The notes under the pieces are model-generated. The model saw nothing but the letters and a program-made list of their open reading frames with translations, had not been told where the DNA came from and ran no database searches. 64,000 nucleotides of DNA from Chionoecetes opilio (Eukaryota; Arthropoda; Malacostraca; Decapoda; Majidae), in NCBI GenBank assembly GCA_016584305.1, contig JACEEZ010009483.1, positions 823,501-887,500 on the forward strand, given 5' to 3'. Numbering within the stretch: the first letter of the stretch is position 1; every line of letters begins with the position of its first letter. A program made the position numbers and the translations under genes. This document shows, piece by piece, positions 36,722 to 52,135 of the stretch.

Positions 36722-37377
36722 CGGATCCCTGAAGATCCGCCACCCCAGAGTTTGGCAGGGTGACTGTTCTTCAGGTGGGATATCCTGGGGTGACAGGATC
36801 TTCAGGTGGGGTCAAGTCTTTAACAGACTTCACTTTCCAAATGAGGTCAGTTCAAATGGGTAAAAGGGAGGAGTCAGGACCCTCCAGTCAGGTAGGAGGA
36901 CTATATAAAAATAAGTTGACTGCAAAATATAAGTCATAGGAGTCAGTCGACCATGGAACGCAATACCTTCTAAACTACCGTCCTACCACTGTTGTGTGAT
37001 GATTCCACTATAGTTATTCGGTGGCTTCAACAAAACAGACTTTTAAAGCGTGAAGTTAAGTGTGATACATGTGATAACTGGATGAATTTGACAAAATACT
37101 CTATATCGAAGGATGGTTTTCTGTGGAAATGCCAGACAAAAGACAGCCTGAAGTATACAAATCCACTAAGTCTATAAGAATTGGATCTTTTTTTTGCCCG
37201 TTCTCGAATTTCAGAAGATGCATTTCTCCAAGATGCATAACACAAAGTTGTTTGTTATCATCATTTTATAAACTACATTCACTGTGGGCTGGGGTGACGG
37301 TTCTTCAGGTGGGAAATCCTGGGGTGACGGATCTTCAGGTGGACATTCTGGGGTGACGGATCTTCAGGTGATCCGTT
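36722..37377 (+). mobile_element. Merlin-like remnant with zinc-ribbon transposase start
   Basis: The ends CGGATCCCTGAAGATCCG (left) and CGGATCTTCAGGTGATCCG (right) form inverted repeats of about 27 bases with mismatches. About 29-bp GGGGTGACGGATCTTCAGG units occur twice at the left and three times at the right. Between them, ATG 36992 opens CDDSTIVIRWLQQNRLL, CDTC-x2-WM and SKDGFLWKC, then with a frameshift SIRIGSFF. This is the N-terminal zinc-ribbon region of an IS1595/Merlin-type transposase. The catalytic core is absent. A TATATAA is at 36902-36908. Confidence 0.65.
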
Positions 37378-38450
37378 TTTTCTCTCCAGACCTTCACAGA
37401 TCCCTTCAGATACCTCTAAAACGTAATTACAAAATGGGGGAGATGCCCCCTTCATCCTCCTCCCAAAAAAATAATATTACTAATCTATTTTCACTATAAA
37501 CTTACCTAACCTTACCGTTACCAATAACCTCCTAGCGAGACCTAAGGGCGGTTAAGAACTAGAAATTTACCAGGTTATGTTAGGTTACATTGAGGTTAGG
37601 TTAGTAATTATTTGTTGTGGGGTCTCGCTAGGAGGTTATTAGTGAGGTTAGGTTTGGTTATAGTGAGGTTTGAATAGTAATATTTACCATATTATATTTT
37701 TAAGGGGTCCAGGGAGGTAGTTTAGGGGGGGAGGAGGGTCGTTTAGGGGGGGGGGTGAAGGGGGGATACAGTTGATTCGGGCCGCCAGTTGAATCAGGCC
37801 GCCTATATTAAATGCATACTGGACGAGAGTTTCGCGGTCGTTTTCAGAGACACCAACTATTTTTTCTTAGCCTACAATAGGTGCTTGTTCTAATGGATAG
37901 TTTTATTTTGCGCAAAAAAAAAAAAAAATAATAATAATCTGAAAAATAATGAAACTTAACCTAACCTTATAGTTAATAACCTAACCTAACTTATAGGTTT
38001 TATGAAACCTAACCTAACCTTAAGGTTTTAATGAAACCTAACCTAACCTTACAGATTTTAATGAAACCTAACCTAACCTTAAAGGTTTTAATGAAACCTA
38101 ACCTAACCTTATAGGTTTAAGAACCTACCTAACCTAGGTTTAATAACTAACTACAACTAACCTTACAAGTACTTTTTTTTTTTTTTATGGGTTTGCGCAA
38201 AATAAAAATATCTCCATTAGAACAAGCACCTATTGTAGGCCAAGAAAAAATAGTCGGTGTCTCTGAAAACGACCGCGAAACTGCCCTGTCTGCTGGGTAT
38301 GCATGCTACTATAGGCGGCCTGTTTCAACTGGCGGCCCGAATCAACGGTACCCGTGAAGGGGGCATCTCTCCCCCATTTTATAATTACGTTTTAGAGATA
38401 TCTGAAGGGATCTGTGAAGGTCTGGAGGAAAAAACCCCTACTAATAAGGA
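37370..38450. mobile_element. Multi-layer fold-back element with TTAGG-like loop
   Basis: Outer arms 37376-37455 and 38357-38437 pair (GACCTTCACAGATCCCTTCA with its complement). Inner arms 37775-37915 and 38195-38345 pair (AACAAGCACCTATTGTAGGC and CGCGGTCGTTTTCAGAGACA). The loop 37950-38160 is CCTAACCTTA-type DNA. Another small stem (CTCCTAGCGAGACC with GGTCTCGCTAGGAG) lies at about 37527-37640 among TTAGG-like units. No ORF. Confidence 0.75.
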
Positions 38451-38453
38451 TTA

Positions 38454-40008
38454 CAGGAAGTTTCGACGGAATGCACTTTTGACGGTAGAAAATGGAGGTT
38501 TCGACGGTACCGTCAAACTCTGTCGAAACTTCCTATATGTATATACGCATGTCTATCATAGAGTAAAATTTAAGAAATGTTGTCATTAAGAGGATTAATA
38601 TAAAATACAAAGTTACTAGATCATTGCCAACCAAAAATAAAGCGAAAAGCATATACAGCCAAGATCCCCCCATATCTTTCATTGTTTCCCACCCTAACGC
38701 GGTAACACCTACCAAATTTAGCTGATTACAAGTCACTCCGGCCCTCCGTCACTCCGGCCCCCACCCTGGTCACTCCGGCCTACCACCCTGGTCACTTCGG
38801 CCTACCACCCTGGTCACTCCGACCGCCAATAAAATATGAAGCTATGTTGGTGGAAACTGGAAAGTGATATTGCTTATTCTGCAATGCTGCCACACACCAA
38901 CACTAATACTTTAGATTGGCTATAAGGAACATAGTAATAGGCTTTCACTTCATTAATTTATTACGTACCATAGATAACACTAAAGTCGCCAGGACAACGT
39001 TTTTTTCGATGTAGCCTACAGACGTGTGGTGGCGTTCATACTTACATTTCTACATCCATGATTTCAGGAAAGTTAGAAGGGGCTATCTGGAGAGTCTGTC
39101 ATTTTGTGTCTTCATCTGTGTCATATTATGGCTATAAATGAACAAATTACACAAATATCTACAAAGTGGCTACCAACAGTCAAGTCGCCATCTAGTGTTT
39201 ATTTACTGAGTGTCGTACCGCTGTCGTCGTGGCCCGAAATAAAAACCGCGTAGCGAAGTTGTAAACCGTCTATACTTGCAGATACAAAGCATAAAACAAC
39301 GCTGCACAAGACTTTCTATTATTATTTTTTAATTATATTTAATTATTATTTTCTATTATGGTTATTATATTTTTATCAAATTTTTTTTTAGCATACGCAA
39401 AAGCATCAAGCTCAAGCATACGTTTTTTTTTAATATCTAGATTAACATTAAAAATTTACACACTTCATGGGCTCGAACACGCAAACCCGTACACTCAGCT
39501 CTGGGAGGCCGCAGTGACTAGGGTTGAACCTCTGAGAGGCCGGAGTGACTGGGGCCGGAGAAACTAGGGGCCGGAGTGACTTGTTCCCATTTAGCTTGCC
39601 TATCCTTAATATTGTATTTAATAAAATCAATTGGCGATAAAGAATAATAAACAATGAACAACAGTGCTGTTTGTCCTCATCGCTTCATCCTTAGGGTAAA
39701 GCAGTTCCCTCTGATGTTCACAGTAAATTAGACTACTGAAAACGACACCTAAGTTTGTGGGGAAACCTGGGAATCCTGACACACTATTTATTTATTTATT
39801 TATTTATTTACTCTATTCATTATCTATTGTCCTCATCATCTGTTATGATATGTTAAATTGCGCATTACGAAAAAGCTAAAATATTATGAAGAGAATGAAT
39901 GAGAGGGTTCGACGGCGCTGACTTGGAAGGTTCGACGATGCACTATGTTGGAGGTTTCGACGGTGTCGTCGAAAACGCATTCAGTCGAACCTTCCTGTCA
40001 CCCTAATG
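38454..40008. mobile_element. Inverted-repeat element with GTTTCGACGG ends
   Basis: Left CAGGAAGTTTCGAC-x-GAATGC and right GCATTCAGTCGAACCTTCCTG are inverted. GGAGGTTTCGACGGT repeats in both ends. It contains a second inverted pair, CAAGTCACTCCGGCCC at 38729 and its complement ending 39583, with 22-24 bp CACTCCGGCC(T)ACCACCCTGGT repeats at 38740-38830. Target duplications were not found, so the nesting order is unsure. Confidence 0.5.
38967..39308. mobile_element. Truncated copy of the 664-bp TA-flanked MITE
   Basis: The left end CCATAGATAACACTAAAGTC and the interior (TTTCTACATCCATGATTTCA; GCAGATACAAAGCATAAAAC) match 56639 onward. The right terminal part is missing. Confidence 0.8.
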
Positions 40009-40850
40009 AGGGCGGGAAAGGGATCTAGAATTTTACCGGCCTTGCTTTAGTGACAATTATATCAAGAAAAATTTAAATATCAAAACCACGGCAATGTGAA
40101 GCGGAACAGGTTTGCGGGGCGGGCCGGGAGGGGCACCCCTTAAACAAAAAGTTATTTCCGACAAAAGTGAGTGCCAGATTCATTCAAAACGCATCAAAAC
40201 TATTCAGTAAAACTAAGGTTCGGCCTCGAAATCGCGGGTTGACCTAAACCGTAAATTTACCTCTCGCCCCACGCCTCTCCTACCTTTGATTCCTCTCCTC
40301 CTGGCGTTGTACACTCGGGGACTGTTTTACCTTGCACAGTTTCAGCTGCAGTGTTTCAAAATGTTCCTGCAAAAGCGATATAATGTGTTCCTATTATATT
40401 TTTTTCAGGACGACACGCACTCACTCCTTTCACCTCCGAGATCAAAACAACACTGACGTAATGTGAGGTTGCCAGTTGGGAGTTTTCAGAATACGTAGTA
40501 ATGATGTTAAGTATAAAACAAATTGAATAAAAACTCGGACTTTTAAGCTTAGCAGTGTTCATGAAATATTTATGATCAAAAACAGTTTTTGAGGGTGGAA
40601 AAAATGTTGTCTGTGAGCCCTAAGTGCACATTTTTCCTTCTTCCTTTTAATTTTATATTTTTTATTTCCTTCTCTTCATCTTTTCTTCTATTCGTTTTTC
40701 TTCTTTCAACCTGGATGGCTTGGCATATCATTGAACGTCATGTCGTCCTCTTTCATGCTCTTTTTCTCTTTTTTATTTTCACAATCCCTTTTCTCTCTCT
40801 CTTATAGAATCTACTCTATTATTATTATAGCGCATTTTCGTTAGTTTAAC
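39584..40850. other. Intergenic, mostly unassigned
   Basis: A (TTTA)n run is at 39785-39812 and the right end of the GTTTCGACGG element at 39905-40008. T-rich ORFs around 40600-40800 are compositional. No gene was recognised. Confidence 0.4.
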
Positions 40851-41555
<705 letters not shown>

Positions 41556-41741
41556 TTATAACGTGAGTCTGAAAGAAGACTGTTCATGAAAGGAGTGGTA
41601 GTGATACTGATAAAGAAGCTACTTAAGACTGGCAATGGTATCAAAAAGCAATTTAGTATTAGGAAAAACAATCTGCATTTTAAAGATTACAACGCTTGAG
41701 GGTGTAGTTGTTAACGTTGATAGGGGCGTAGAGAAGGGCTG

Positions 41742-45148
<3,407 letters not shown>

Positions 45149-45314
45149 CAGGTAATTGTAAAGACGCCATAACAGCACAACAGCCTATTCCCTTGAGCAA
45201 GTATCGGGTGGCGGTGTTTTTGAGCGGGAGCAGTGCTGTCCTGTGCGTGGTGCATCACTACTGGACAAAGCACTGCAGGTTACCGGGACTCCCATACCAA
45301 GGTTTGTTATATAC

Positions 45315-46363
45315 CACCGGTTCTTAACCTCGGGGCGCGGGTAATTACCTAGGGGGGCGTGAGCCAAGAGAAGGAAGAACTGTCAAATATTTAACTAAGC
45401 TCGGCCTTCGCTTTAACACGAAACTCGCACGCGAGGATGAGCGAAGAAAGTCGCCACATAGAAGCAAGTGTTGCTTAAAGTCTCTGCGGTGACGCCTTGC
45501 CACGTTTCACTAACTCCGTAGCCTTTCATGTAGTATTATTTTTTTCATTATAATTACTATTATCAGTTATTATTCTAATTATTAGTATCATTATTATTAT
45601 CATTATTATCATTATTATATTTATATTATTATATTTGTTATTATATTAGATATTATATTATTATTATACGGCCAGAGCGTTATCTATTTTTGATAAAGCT
45701 CTCACACGCTTTCTCACTCCCTGTGCAGCCGCACCCTAATTGTTATTAATAGTAAACATAAAGATGGGGGCATACGCTATGCTGCGCGTGGCCTCGGTGT
45801 TCATCTCCGTCGCATTGGCCTTTGACCCGGTGGCGGGAGACAGCCCGTTACCCCGGGACGCATATTCCAGTTTTCTGGAACAGTATGTCGCGTTTACTCT
45901 CGAACATGTTAGGTTACGTTAGGTTACGGTTAGGTTTCCTGGACATAACATGGTAGCTTTGTGTGGGAATCACAATGAGGGTATTTTCGAGAAAATGCTT
46001 AGAGTTGGGGAACATGCCCCCGGGATACAGGGCTAGTGTGACCGGGTTACCACAGTTACTTTCCCCAGGTTTCCCCAGGTACCCATTTATCCACCATCCC
46101 CGAAAGGAAGGATGAACAGCTGGGTGGACTGCACTGATCTGTCCTGACCCGGATTCGAACCAGGATCCGCAGATTCGAAGCGAGGCGCGCTAGCCACTGC
46201 ACCAAGGAGGCCGAGTATTATTTATGCTTGCTTGGATTATTATTATCCCTTCGCTTGAAGCGAAGACCGCCGCATATATCTTGATTGAAGAAGTGCAGGG
46301 GGGCATGGAGGCAAGGACCAACTATTGAAGGGGGCGAGGTGGTAAAAAGGTTAAGAAACACTG
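45315..46363. mobile_element. hAT element with perfect 8-bp duplication
   Basis: Ends CACCGGTTCTTAACC and GGTTAAGAAACACTG resemble Charlie-type hAT termini. TTATATAC flanks both sides (45307-45314 and 46364-46371). The interior holds an ATT-rich tract (45535-45670), a short ORF with a hydrophobic start (45740-45922), a short TTAGG-like run (45905-45940) and a minus-strand SINE. No transposase remains. Confidence 0.85.
46010..46216 (-). mobile_element. tRNA-headed SINE (minus strand)
   Basis: Read on the minus strand: A-box-like TGGTGCAGTGGCTAGCG, then GGTTCGAATCC (46161-46151) at tRNA spacing, followed by an unrelated body. The acceptor stem does not close, so this is a SINE head rather than a tRNA gene. 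Confidence 0.7.
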
Positions 46364-46434
46364 TTATATACAAACATTATTGAGGTGAAAGATGCGCATA
46401 AAGCAAAATGACGACGCCTTGAAATGTTAGTCTG

Positions 46435-47325
46435 CAGAGTGTATAGGATCATGACTGTTACCGAGAGCAGCGACTCATGCCTTACAGTGTACATAATGAT
46501 CATGACTGTTACCGAGAGCAACGACTCATGCCTTACAGTGTACATAATGATCATGACTGTCACCGAGAGCAACGACTCATCCCTTACAGTGTACATAATG
46601 ATCATGACTGTCACCGAGAGCAGTGACTCATCCCTTACAGTGTACATAATGATCATGACTGTCACCGAGAGCAACGACTCATGCCTTACAGTGTACATAA
46701 TGATCATGACTGTCACCGAGAGCAACGACTCATCCCTTACAGTGTACATAATGATCATGACTGTCACCGAGAGCAGTGACTCATCCCTTACAGTGTACAT
46801 AATGATCATGACTGTCACCGAGAGCAGCGACTCATGCCTTACAGTGTACATAATGATCATGACTGTCACCGAGAGCAGTGACTCATCCCTTACAGTGTAC
46901 ATAATGATCATGACTGTCACCGAGAGCAGCGACTCATGCCTTACAGTGTAGCCTACATAATGATCATGACTGTCACCGAGAGCAGCGACTCATGCCTTAC
47001 AGTGTACATAATGATCATGACTGTCACCGAGAGCAGCGACTCATGCCTTACAGTGTACATAATGATCATGACTGTTACCGGGAGCAGCGACTCATGCCTT
47101 ACAGTGTACATAATGATCATGACTGTTACCGAGAGCAACGACTCATGCCTTACAGTGTACATAATGATCATGACTGTTACCGAGAGCAACGACTCATGCC
47201 TTACAGTGTACATAATGATCATGACTGTTACCGGGAGCAGTGACTCATGCCTTACAGTGTACATAATGATCATGACTGTTACCGAGAGCAACGACTCATG
47301 CCTTACAGTGTACATAATAATCACC
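46435..47325. repeat. 51-bp minisatellite, about 17 copies
   Basis: The unit includes CATAATGATCATGACTGT, ACCGAGAGCA and CGACTCATGCCTTACAGTG. The period is exactly 51 bases, with one 5-base insertion near 46950. Because 51 is a multiple of 3, long ORFs open on both strands; they carry no other sign of coding. It ends about 340 bases before the secreted-protein coding start. Confidence 0.95.
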
Positions 47326-47662
47326 ATACCCGTTGTTAGGCCCGCACGTCGTCATTGTCTTTATGAGCTTTATCACCTTTATGGCTATCAGCCAAACAAG
47401 CTGTTTCAACACAGTGGACAAGCAACAGTGACGCGTGGCAGGGACTGAAGGCTCCAGCCCATTCACACGAGGAAGGCGAGGACTGGGCTGGCCTGTCTTA
47501 TTCTATCACTTCACACTTGGCTGTCGTGCTGGTAACATCACACTTAAATCAAGGTGAGTTTTGTCGGTATATGAAATAAGTGTTGTCTTATAGTAGGTAA
47601 AGTATGGAATATAACCAATTGTTAAAGAGTTAAGAGTGTCATTGCCATGGTTTATTCAACAG

Positions 47663-48794
47663 ATGAGGACTGTGGCTGTGTTCCTGGCGTGTGTGGTGGT
47701 TGGATCCACTTTTGTTCTTGGAATGGTTGGTAACCTTCACTTATAGGTGTGTTTCCTGTATATCTTTAAGCCGCCAAATACAGCGCTAACCATTGCTTTA
47801 CGTCCCACTAGGATCTGCCATACAGAGGAGGCAGCCGCCCTGCTGCAGGCGGTGCCCAGACAGGGTCTGCGATCGGCACCCTTGCAGGAGTTGCAGCAGG
47901 ACCCGCAGGACAGTTTGGCACAGCTGGCGGGTTTGGTGGGGCTTCCCGCCCTACTGGCGGGATTACTGCCGCTGGATCACAGGGCGGCAACAGCTTCCAG
48001 GGTTTCGGCGGCTCTGTTGACCAAGGCGGCGCAGCCTTCGTGGGGGGCTCCGGCGGCCAGGGTTTTGCCACCAGTGTTTTCCATCAACAGATTGTGCCCA
48101 CAGTCACGCAGACTGTTACTGTTGACGCCTTTACAACCCTCACCGACACAGTGTTCCAGAGCTACGGCGTGACGCTGACGCAGTTTGCCGTCCAGACTGT
48201 CACCAGGCCCATACAGCAGGTTACTATAGCTTCTATCCTTAGTCTTGAAAGATCATTGAAAAGTTTTTTTTTTTTACTTTAAATCATTACTTTTATTATA
48301 AAGTTTATTGATAAAGAGCCGGAGTACGTTGTTTCCGATACTGTAAGTTAGTAATTCCCAAGCCTCTTCCCCCTCCTGCGTGCAGGTTGTGGTGACGCCC
48401 GTAGATGATGTGGTTGCCGTGGCCACCACGCAGGTCCTTAGGCCGGAATACATCACCCTCACGGAAACAAAGTCTGACTTCCGCCTGGCCGTGAGGACCT
48501 CTGTTACGCACGTCACCCTCACCCACACCAGCTACGCAATCACCCACGTTCCCTTCACCATCACCGCCACAGAAACGTGAGACTAGATTTTGTTTGTATA
48601 ATCTTAATTATATATGCTTTATTCATAAATTCTATTTTGGCTAAATCATATTTTTAAACATTAAAATTCACTTTCTTTCCAGTGTCCAAATAACTTCCGC
48701 CGTGGTGAGGACAGTCATCGACACAGTCAGCCGGGTGGTGACTGACTACCGCACGCTGCTCAACACTGTCTTCGTCCATGGCGGATATTATTAA
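47663..48794 (+). CDS. Secreted Gly-rich, Thr/Val-rich protein of unknown function
   Basis: Coding exons 47663-47725, 47812-48219, 48386-48576 and 48683-48794 give 257 aa. The ATG lies directly after an acceptor (TTCAACAG), and a 5'-UTR exon probably ends at 47553 (AAG|GTGAGT). Residues 1-20 form a signal peptide (MRTVAVFLACVVVGSTFVLG). Residues about 22-110 are rich in Gly, Ala and Gln (GGSGGQGF). After that come alternating Thr/Val blocks (VTQTVTVDAFTTLTDTVF, VTHVTLTHTSYAITHV) that suggest beta strands. The protein ends VFVHGGYY. There are no Cys after the signal. Composition would suit an extracellular matrix or cuticle component, but the family is not recognised. The first donor (ATG|GTTGGT) is weak; the other junctions are in phase. 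AATAAA at 48878. Confidence 0.75.
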
Positions 48795-48877
48795 CTTTGC
48801 TGGATCAATCACTGCAAGTGTATTTAGTTCTTAATTCTTATGGCATATCGTTCTTCTACATACATAGTATAATCTTA

Positions 48878-48883
48878 AATAAA
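48878..48883 (+). promoter_or_regulatory. Polyadenylation signal of the secreted-protein gene
   Basis: AATAAA 84 bases after the stop codon. Confidence 0.65.
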
Positions 48884-50212
48884 CTATAAATTAAACTAAA
48901 TATGTTTCAATCTTCACCAACCATATATATCTACTGTATTTGAAATGTCTATATTGAAGGAGTGTTTGTATAATAAATACACGTACATTCTCTCAAAAGT
49001 TCGTGGGGGACTGTGTGCCTGTGCAGTCCCGACCTCTTTCTAAAGTCTGTTTAACTACGAACATACCCATATACACAGCGGAACTGACTTTACGTAATAC
49101 AATAAGAAAGGATTATCCAAGTCAAGAACAGTCAGGAGTATGGTTTTTATAATTTATTTTAATAACTTATTACTTGTAAGTGTTCTCATGCGGAGCTAGT
49201 GACTCATGTTGCCTGTAAAGTGTATCGGGGCAGCAGTTAAGCTGTACAATTAGTGAAATACGATAGATGAATGGAAGTCTACAGGATTTTGAACTGATAG
49301 TGTCAAGTGTTTTTCTCTTGACTTCACTTATCGTGACTTATGAAGCGGAGAGAAGCAGTGATAAGCGGGGCCCAGGGCTCTCTTCTTACGGCTTGCCCAG
49401 CTGGGCCAATCCGTAAGAAGCCGGCTTCTTAAAAGTGCCTCGCGTTAAAAGAAAACGCAAGAAGCCGGCTTCTTACGGCTTCACCAAAATTCGCCTTATG
49501 AGGTGGAGACGCCCTTAGCCGCGCGGCCTGTGTTGTCAGCTGAAGCCACTTCTCTCCCGTCCGCCACATTGTTGTGGGCAATGTCACGCACTGGCTGACT
49601 GAGGTACCCATTCTTTCTTTTCACTTTTTACAGTTTGCACTTAATGATATCACGGTGTGAAATTATACTTCTGTTACTGCTAACAATATATTACATATCA
49701 AATTATTGTATATTATTGCATATTATTGCATATTGGGTCCATATTATATAATTACATATTATACATGACATGTCCTTAAAACTACATTTTATATATTTAA
49801 TAGACTTACATACCACTAAATAATACTAGTGTGGAAATTATCCACTAAACACCCTCTCATAATTGGTAGTGGTGGTTTGTTAAATTAATTAAAGCCTACA
49901 GCCATTCAACCCACTATCCACCGATAAGTATCCTAGTTAGTTGATTAGCTGGGGTATTGTGTCGGGATGAGATAGAAGCTGGGTTTTTATTGGGTAAGAC
50001 AATTGGAAATATTTCCAAAACTAGTTTATTCATCTTCGTCCTACTTTGGGTCCCTTTATTAAATATATATATCTGGCGGTGAACTGCCTGGCTGCGTATT
50101 TATATCTACTGCAGATATGTCTCTGCTACAGCCTTGATCAGTAAAATTAGACGATTACTGACCGGGTCACTTGTCTGACATATGATTTTTCAGACTTGAG
50201 AAGACCTCCTCA

Positions 50213-52135
50213 GCACTTTCAGGCTGAATGATCTATCATTTACCGTAAATTCTCTGTACTTCTTTGGGACATCAGAATTACCCTTCAATACAACAACTGA
50301 AACAGTTCTTAATAAAAAATGTAGTTTATAATTTTATTTGTCTGCACTTGGTGAAAATATTGGCAAAACAATTGAATATTTGAAAACTCAAATCTTTAAA
50401 GTAATCGTCCAGACCATTTCATCATTCCTGATTTAATGCAGTCAAAATATAGCCATGATCGAGTATATCAACAATATGTTGTCACATTTTGCATCCAGTC
50501 ACCCGTTTTTAAATTATCCGCATTCAAAATCTGTAAATTCCCCGTGCTCTCAAAACACAACTGTTTATCAGCAGACGACGCACCATGGGTCGTCGACGTC
50601 ACAACAGGGAGCCTCCCAGCACCGCCTGATACATATGCGCGGAGACTGAGAAAAATGTAGTACTTGGGGAATTTTGGGTGTTTCTGATATATTTTTTGTG
50701 CGATGTGGCATGTACTTGCATCCTGTGTGGGTGCAGCGTGGGGGCTGTGCCTTTACCTAGAACTTAGCACCCATTTGCAAACTGTGGGGCGACGATATAT
50801 GTGTGCAGATGTGTGCAGCGGCGGCAAGCGGCGGGGAGCGGCGGGTAGTAGCAAGGCCACCGAGATGAGAGGGCTGCAGTACCCTGGCTACTACCAGCCG
50901 CTCCCCGTCGCTCCAAAGGTTTTGCACACATATATCGCCCGCCGTGTGGGTTGTGAATGGTGCTTAGCTCTCGGGAATGGCACGGCTTTCTTGCCGTGCC
51001 CATGCAGGATGCAAGTATGTGCCGTGTCGCACAAAAAATATACCAGAAGCACCCAAAATTCCCCAAGTACTACATTTTTCTCAGAGTCTCCGTGTGTCTG
51101 TGTCGGGCGGGGCTGGGAGGCTTACCTCTTGTGTCGTCGCCAGCAAGTTTCGCGCCACGGCTGGAATGTGGCTGTTGTTTTTCCCGCGCTTTTTACAAAA
51201 GTCATGTTTTTAGGGAAATAAGGCGTGAAAATGAATAATTTTTTGTGGATTAGGTATTTTGAATGAACATTCAACATAATTATGCAAAGAAAAAAAGGGT
51301 CTGGACGATTACTTTAAAAATCGTCTTTTCATAAAAAAACACAAGTTCAAGCAGAATGAGGCTTCAGGAAATATCTACTTGTATGTAAGCATTCACTGAG
51401 TACCTGTTTTGGGTGTATATGTCTCTCTTGCGACGAACATTTAACCAAGAAGTAATTTAAGTGCTTGGCACCTCAACGAACAGTCCGGGATGGAAGACAG
51501 TTGAGAGCGTTTGTTTACTATTTCCGTCTCGAAAGACGAAAGTCTCCTTTATGTGGGAAACGGTATGTGGGAGCGGATGCCACGAATATTCCAGTAGAGG
51601 ATAGAGAGTGTGATGAGATAAGCGGGTGATAATAGTTAGGATGACAGTTTCTGGTATTGAGGAGTTAGGAGTATCAGAGATATGAGCTGTGAGGTAAGGA
51701 GCGGGTGCGCTGTGCTGAGTTCCTACCCGTGTGGTGTCTACAGGAAAGTGGATGATAACAGATCCTGCCGGCGGGATGGTTTCTGTGGAGATGCTGAACG
51801 CCACACTCTGTTTTGGTTAAATGTTCGTCGCAAGACAGACAGACACACCCAAAACAGGTACTCAGTGAATGCTTACATACAAGTAGATATTTCCTGAAGC
51901 CTCATTCTGCTTGAACTTGCGTTTTTTTATGAAAAGACGATTTTTAAAGATTGAGTTTTCAAATATTCAATTGTTTTGCCAATATTTTCACCAAGTGCAG
52001 ACAAATAAAATGATAAACTACATTTTTTATTAAGAACTGTTTCAGTTGTTGTATTGAAGGGTAATTCTGATATGTCCCAAAGAAGTACAGGGAATTTACG
52101 GTAAATGATAGATCATTCAGCCTGAAAGTGCTGAG
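50213..52135. repeat. Long inverted repeat with near-identical ~195-bp arms
   Basis: 50213-50407 pairs with 51938-52135 (shared GCTGAATGATCTATCATTTA, TTGTCTGCACTTGGTGAAAA). 51317-51435 pairs with 51815-51935 (TTCAAGCAGAATGAGGCTTC, ACTTGTATGTAAGCATTCAC). The central 51436-51814 is unique. Confidence 0.85.
50407..51307. mobile_element. 0.9-kb palindromic element inserted in one arm
   Basis: Ends GTAATCGTCCAGACC and GGTCTGGACGATTAC are bounded by TTTAAA on both sides. The opposite arm (around 51933-51945) reads through without it, giving the uninterrupted site. The left and right halves are themselves inverted (GTACTTGGGGAATTTTGGGT; GCGGGGAGCGGCGGGTAGTA with its partner). One half recurs at 18117-18535. 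Confidence 0.75.

Noticed and set aside
40589..40807. Membrane-protein-like ORF (Phe/Leu-rich)
   Set aside because: Reflects a T-rich tract; no downstream exon or conserved motif.
45740..45922. First exon of a secreted protein (hydrophobic N terminus)
   Set aside because: It lies wholly inside the hAT element 45315-46363, has no convincing downstream exon and runs into a TTAGG-like tract.
46351..47448. Long ORFs on both strands (up to 189 codons)
   Set aside because: They arise because a 51-bp tandem unit is divisible by three and stop-free; no start context, splice sites or domain support coding.
47747..48172. Leu/Ala-rich 141-codon ORF and an Arg/Cys/Trp-rich ORF over the secreted gene's second coding exon
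   Set aside because: Shadow frames of a GC-rich exon. Only the Gly-rich frame continues in phase into the Thr/Val exons.
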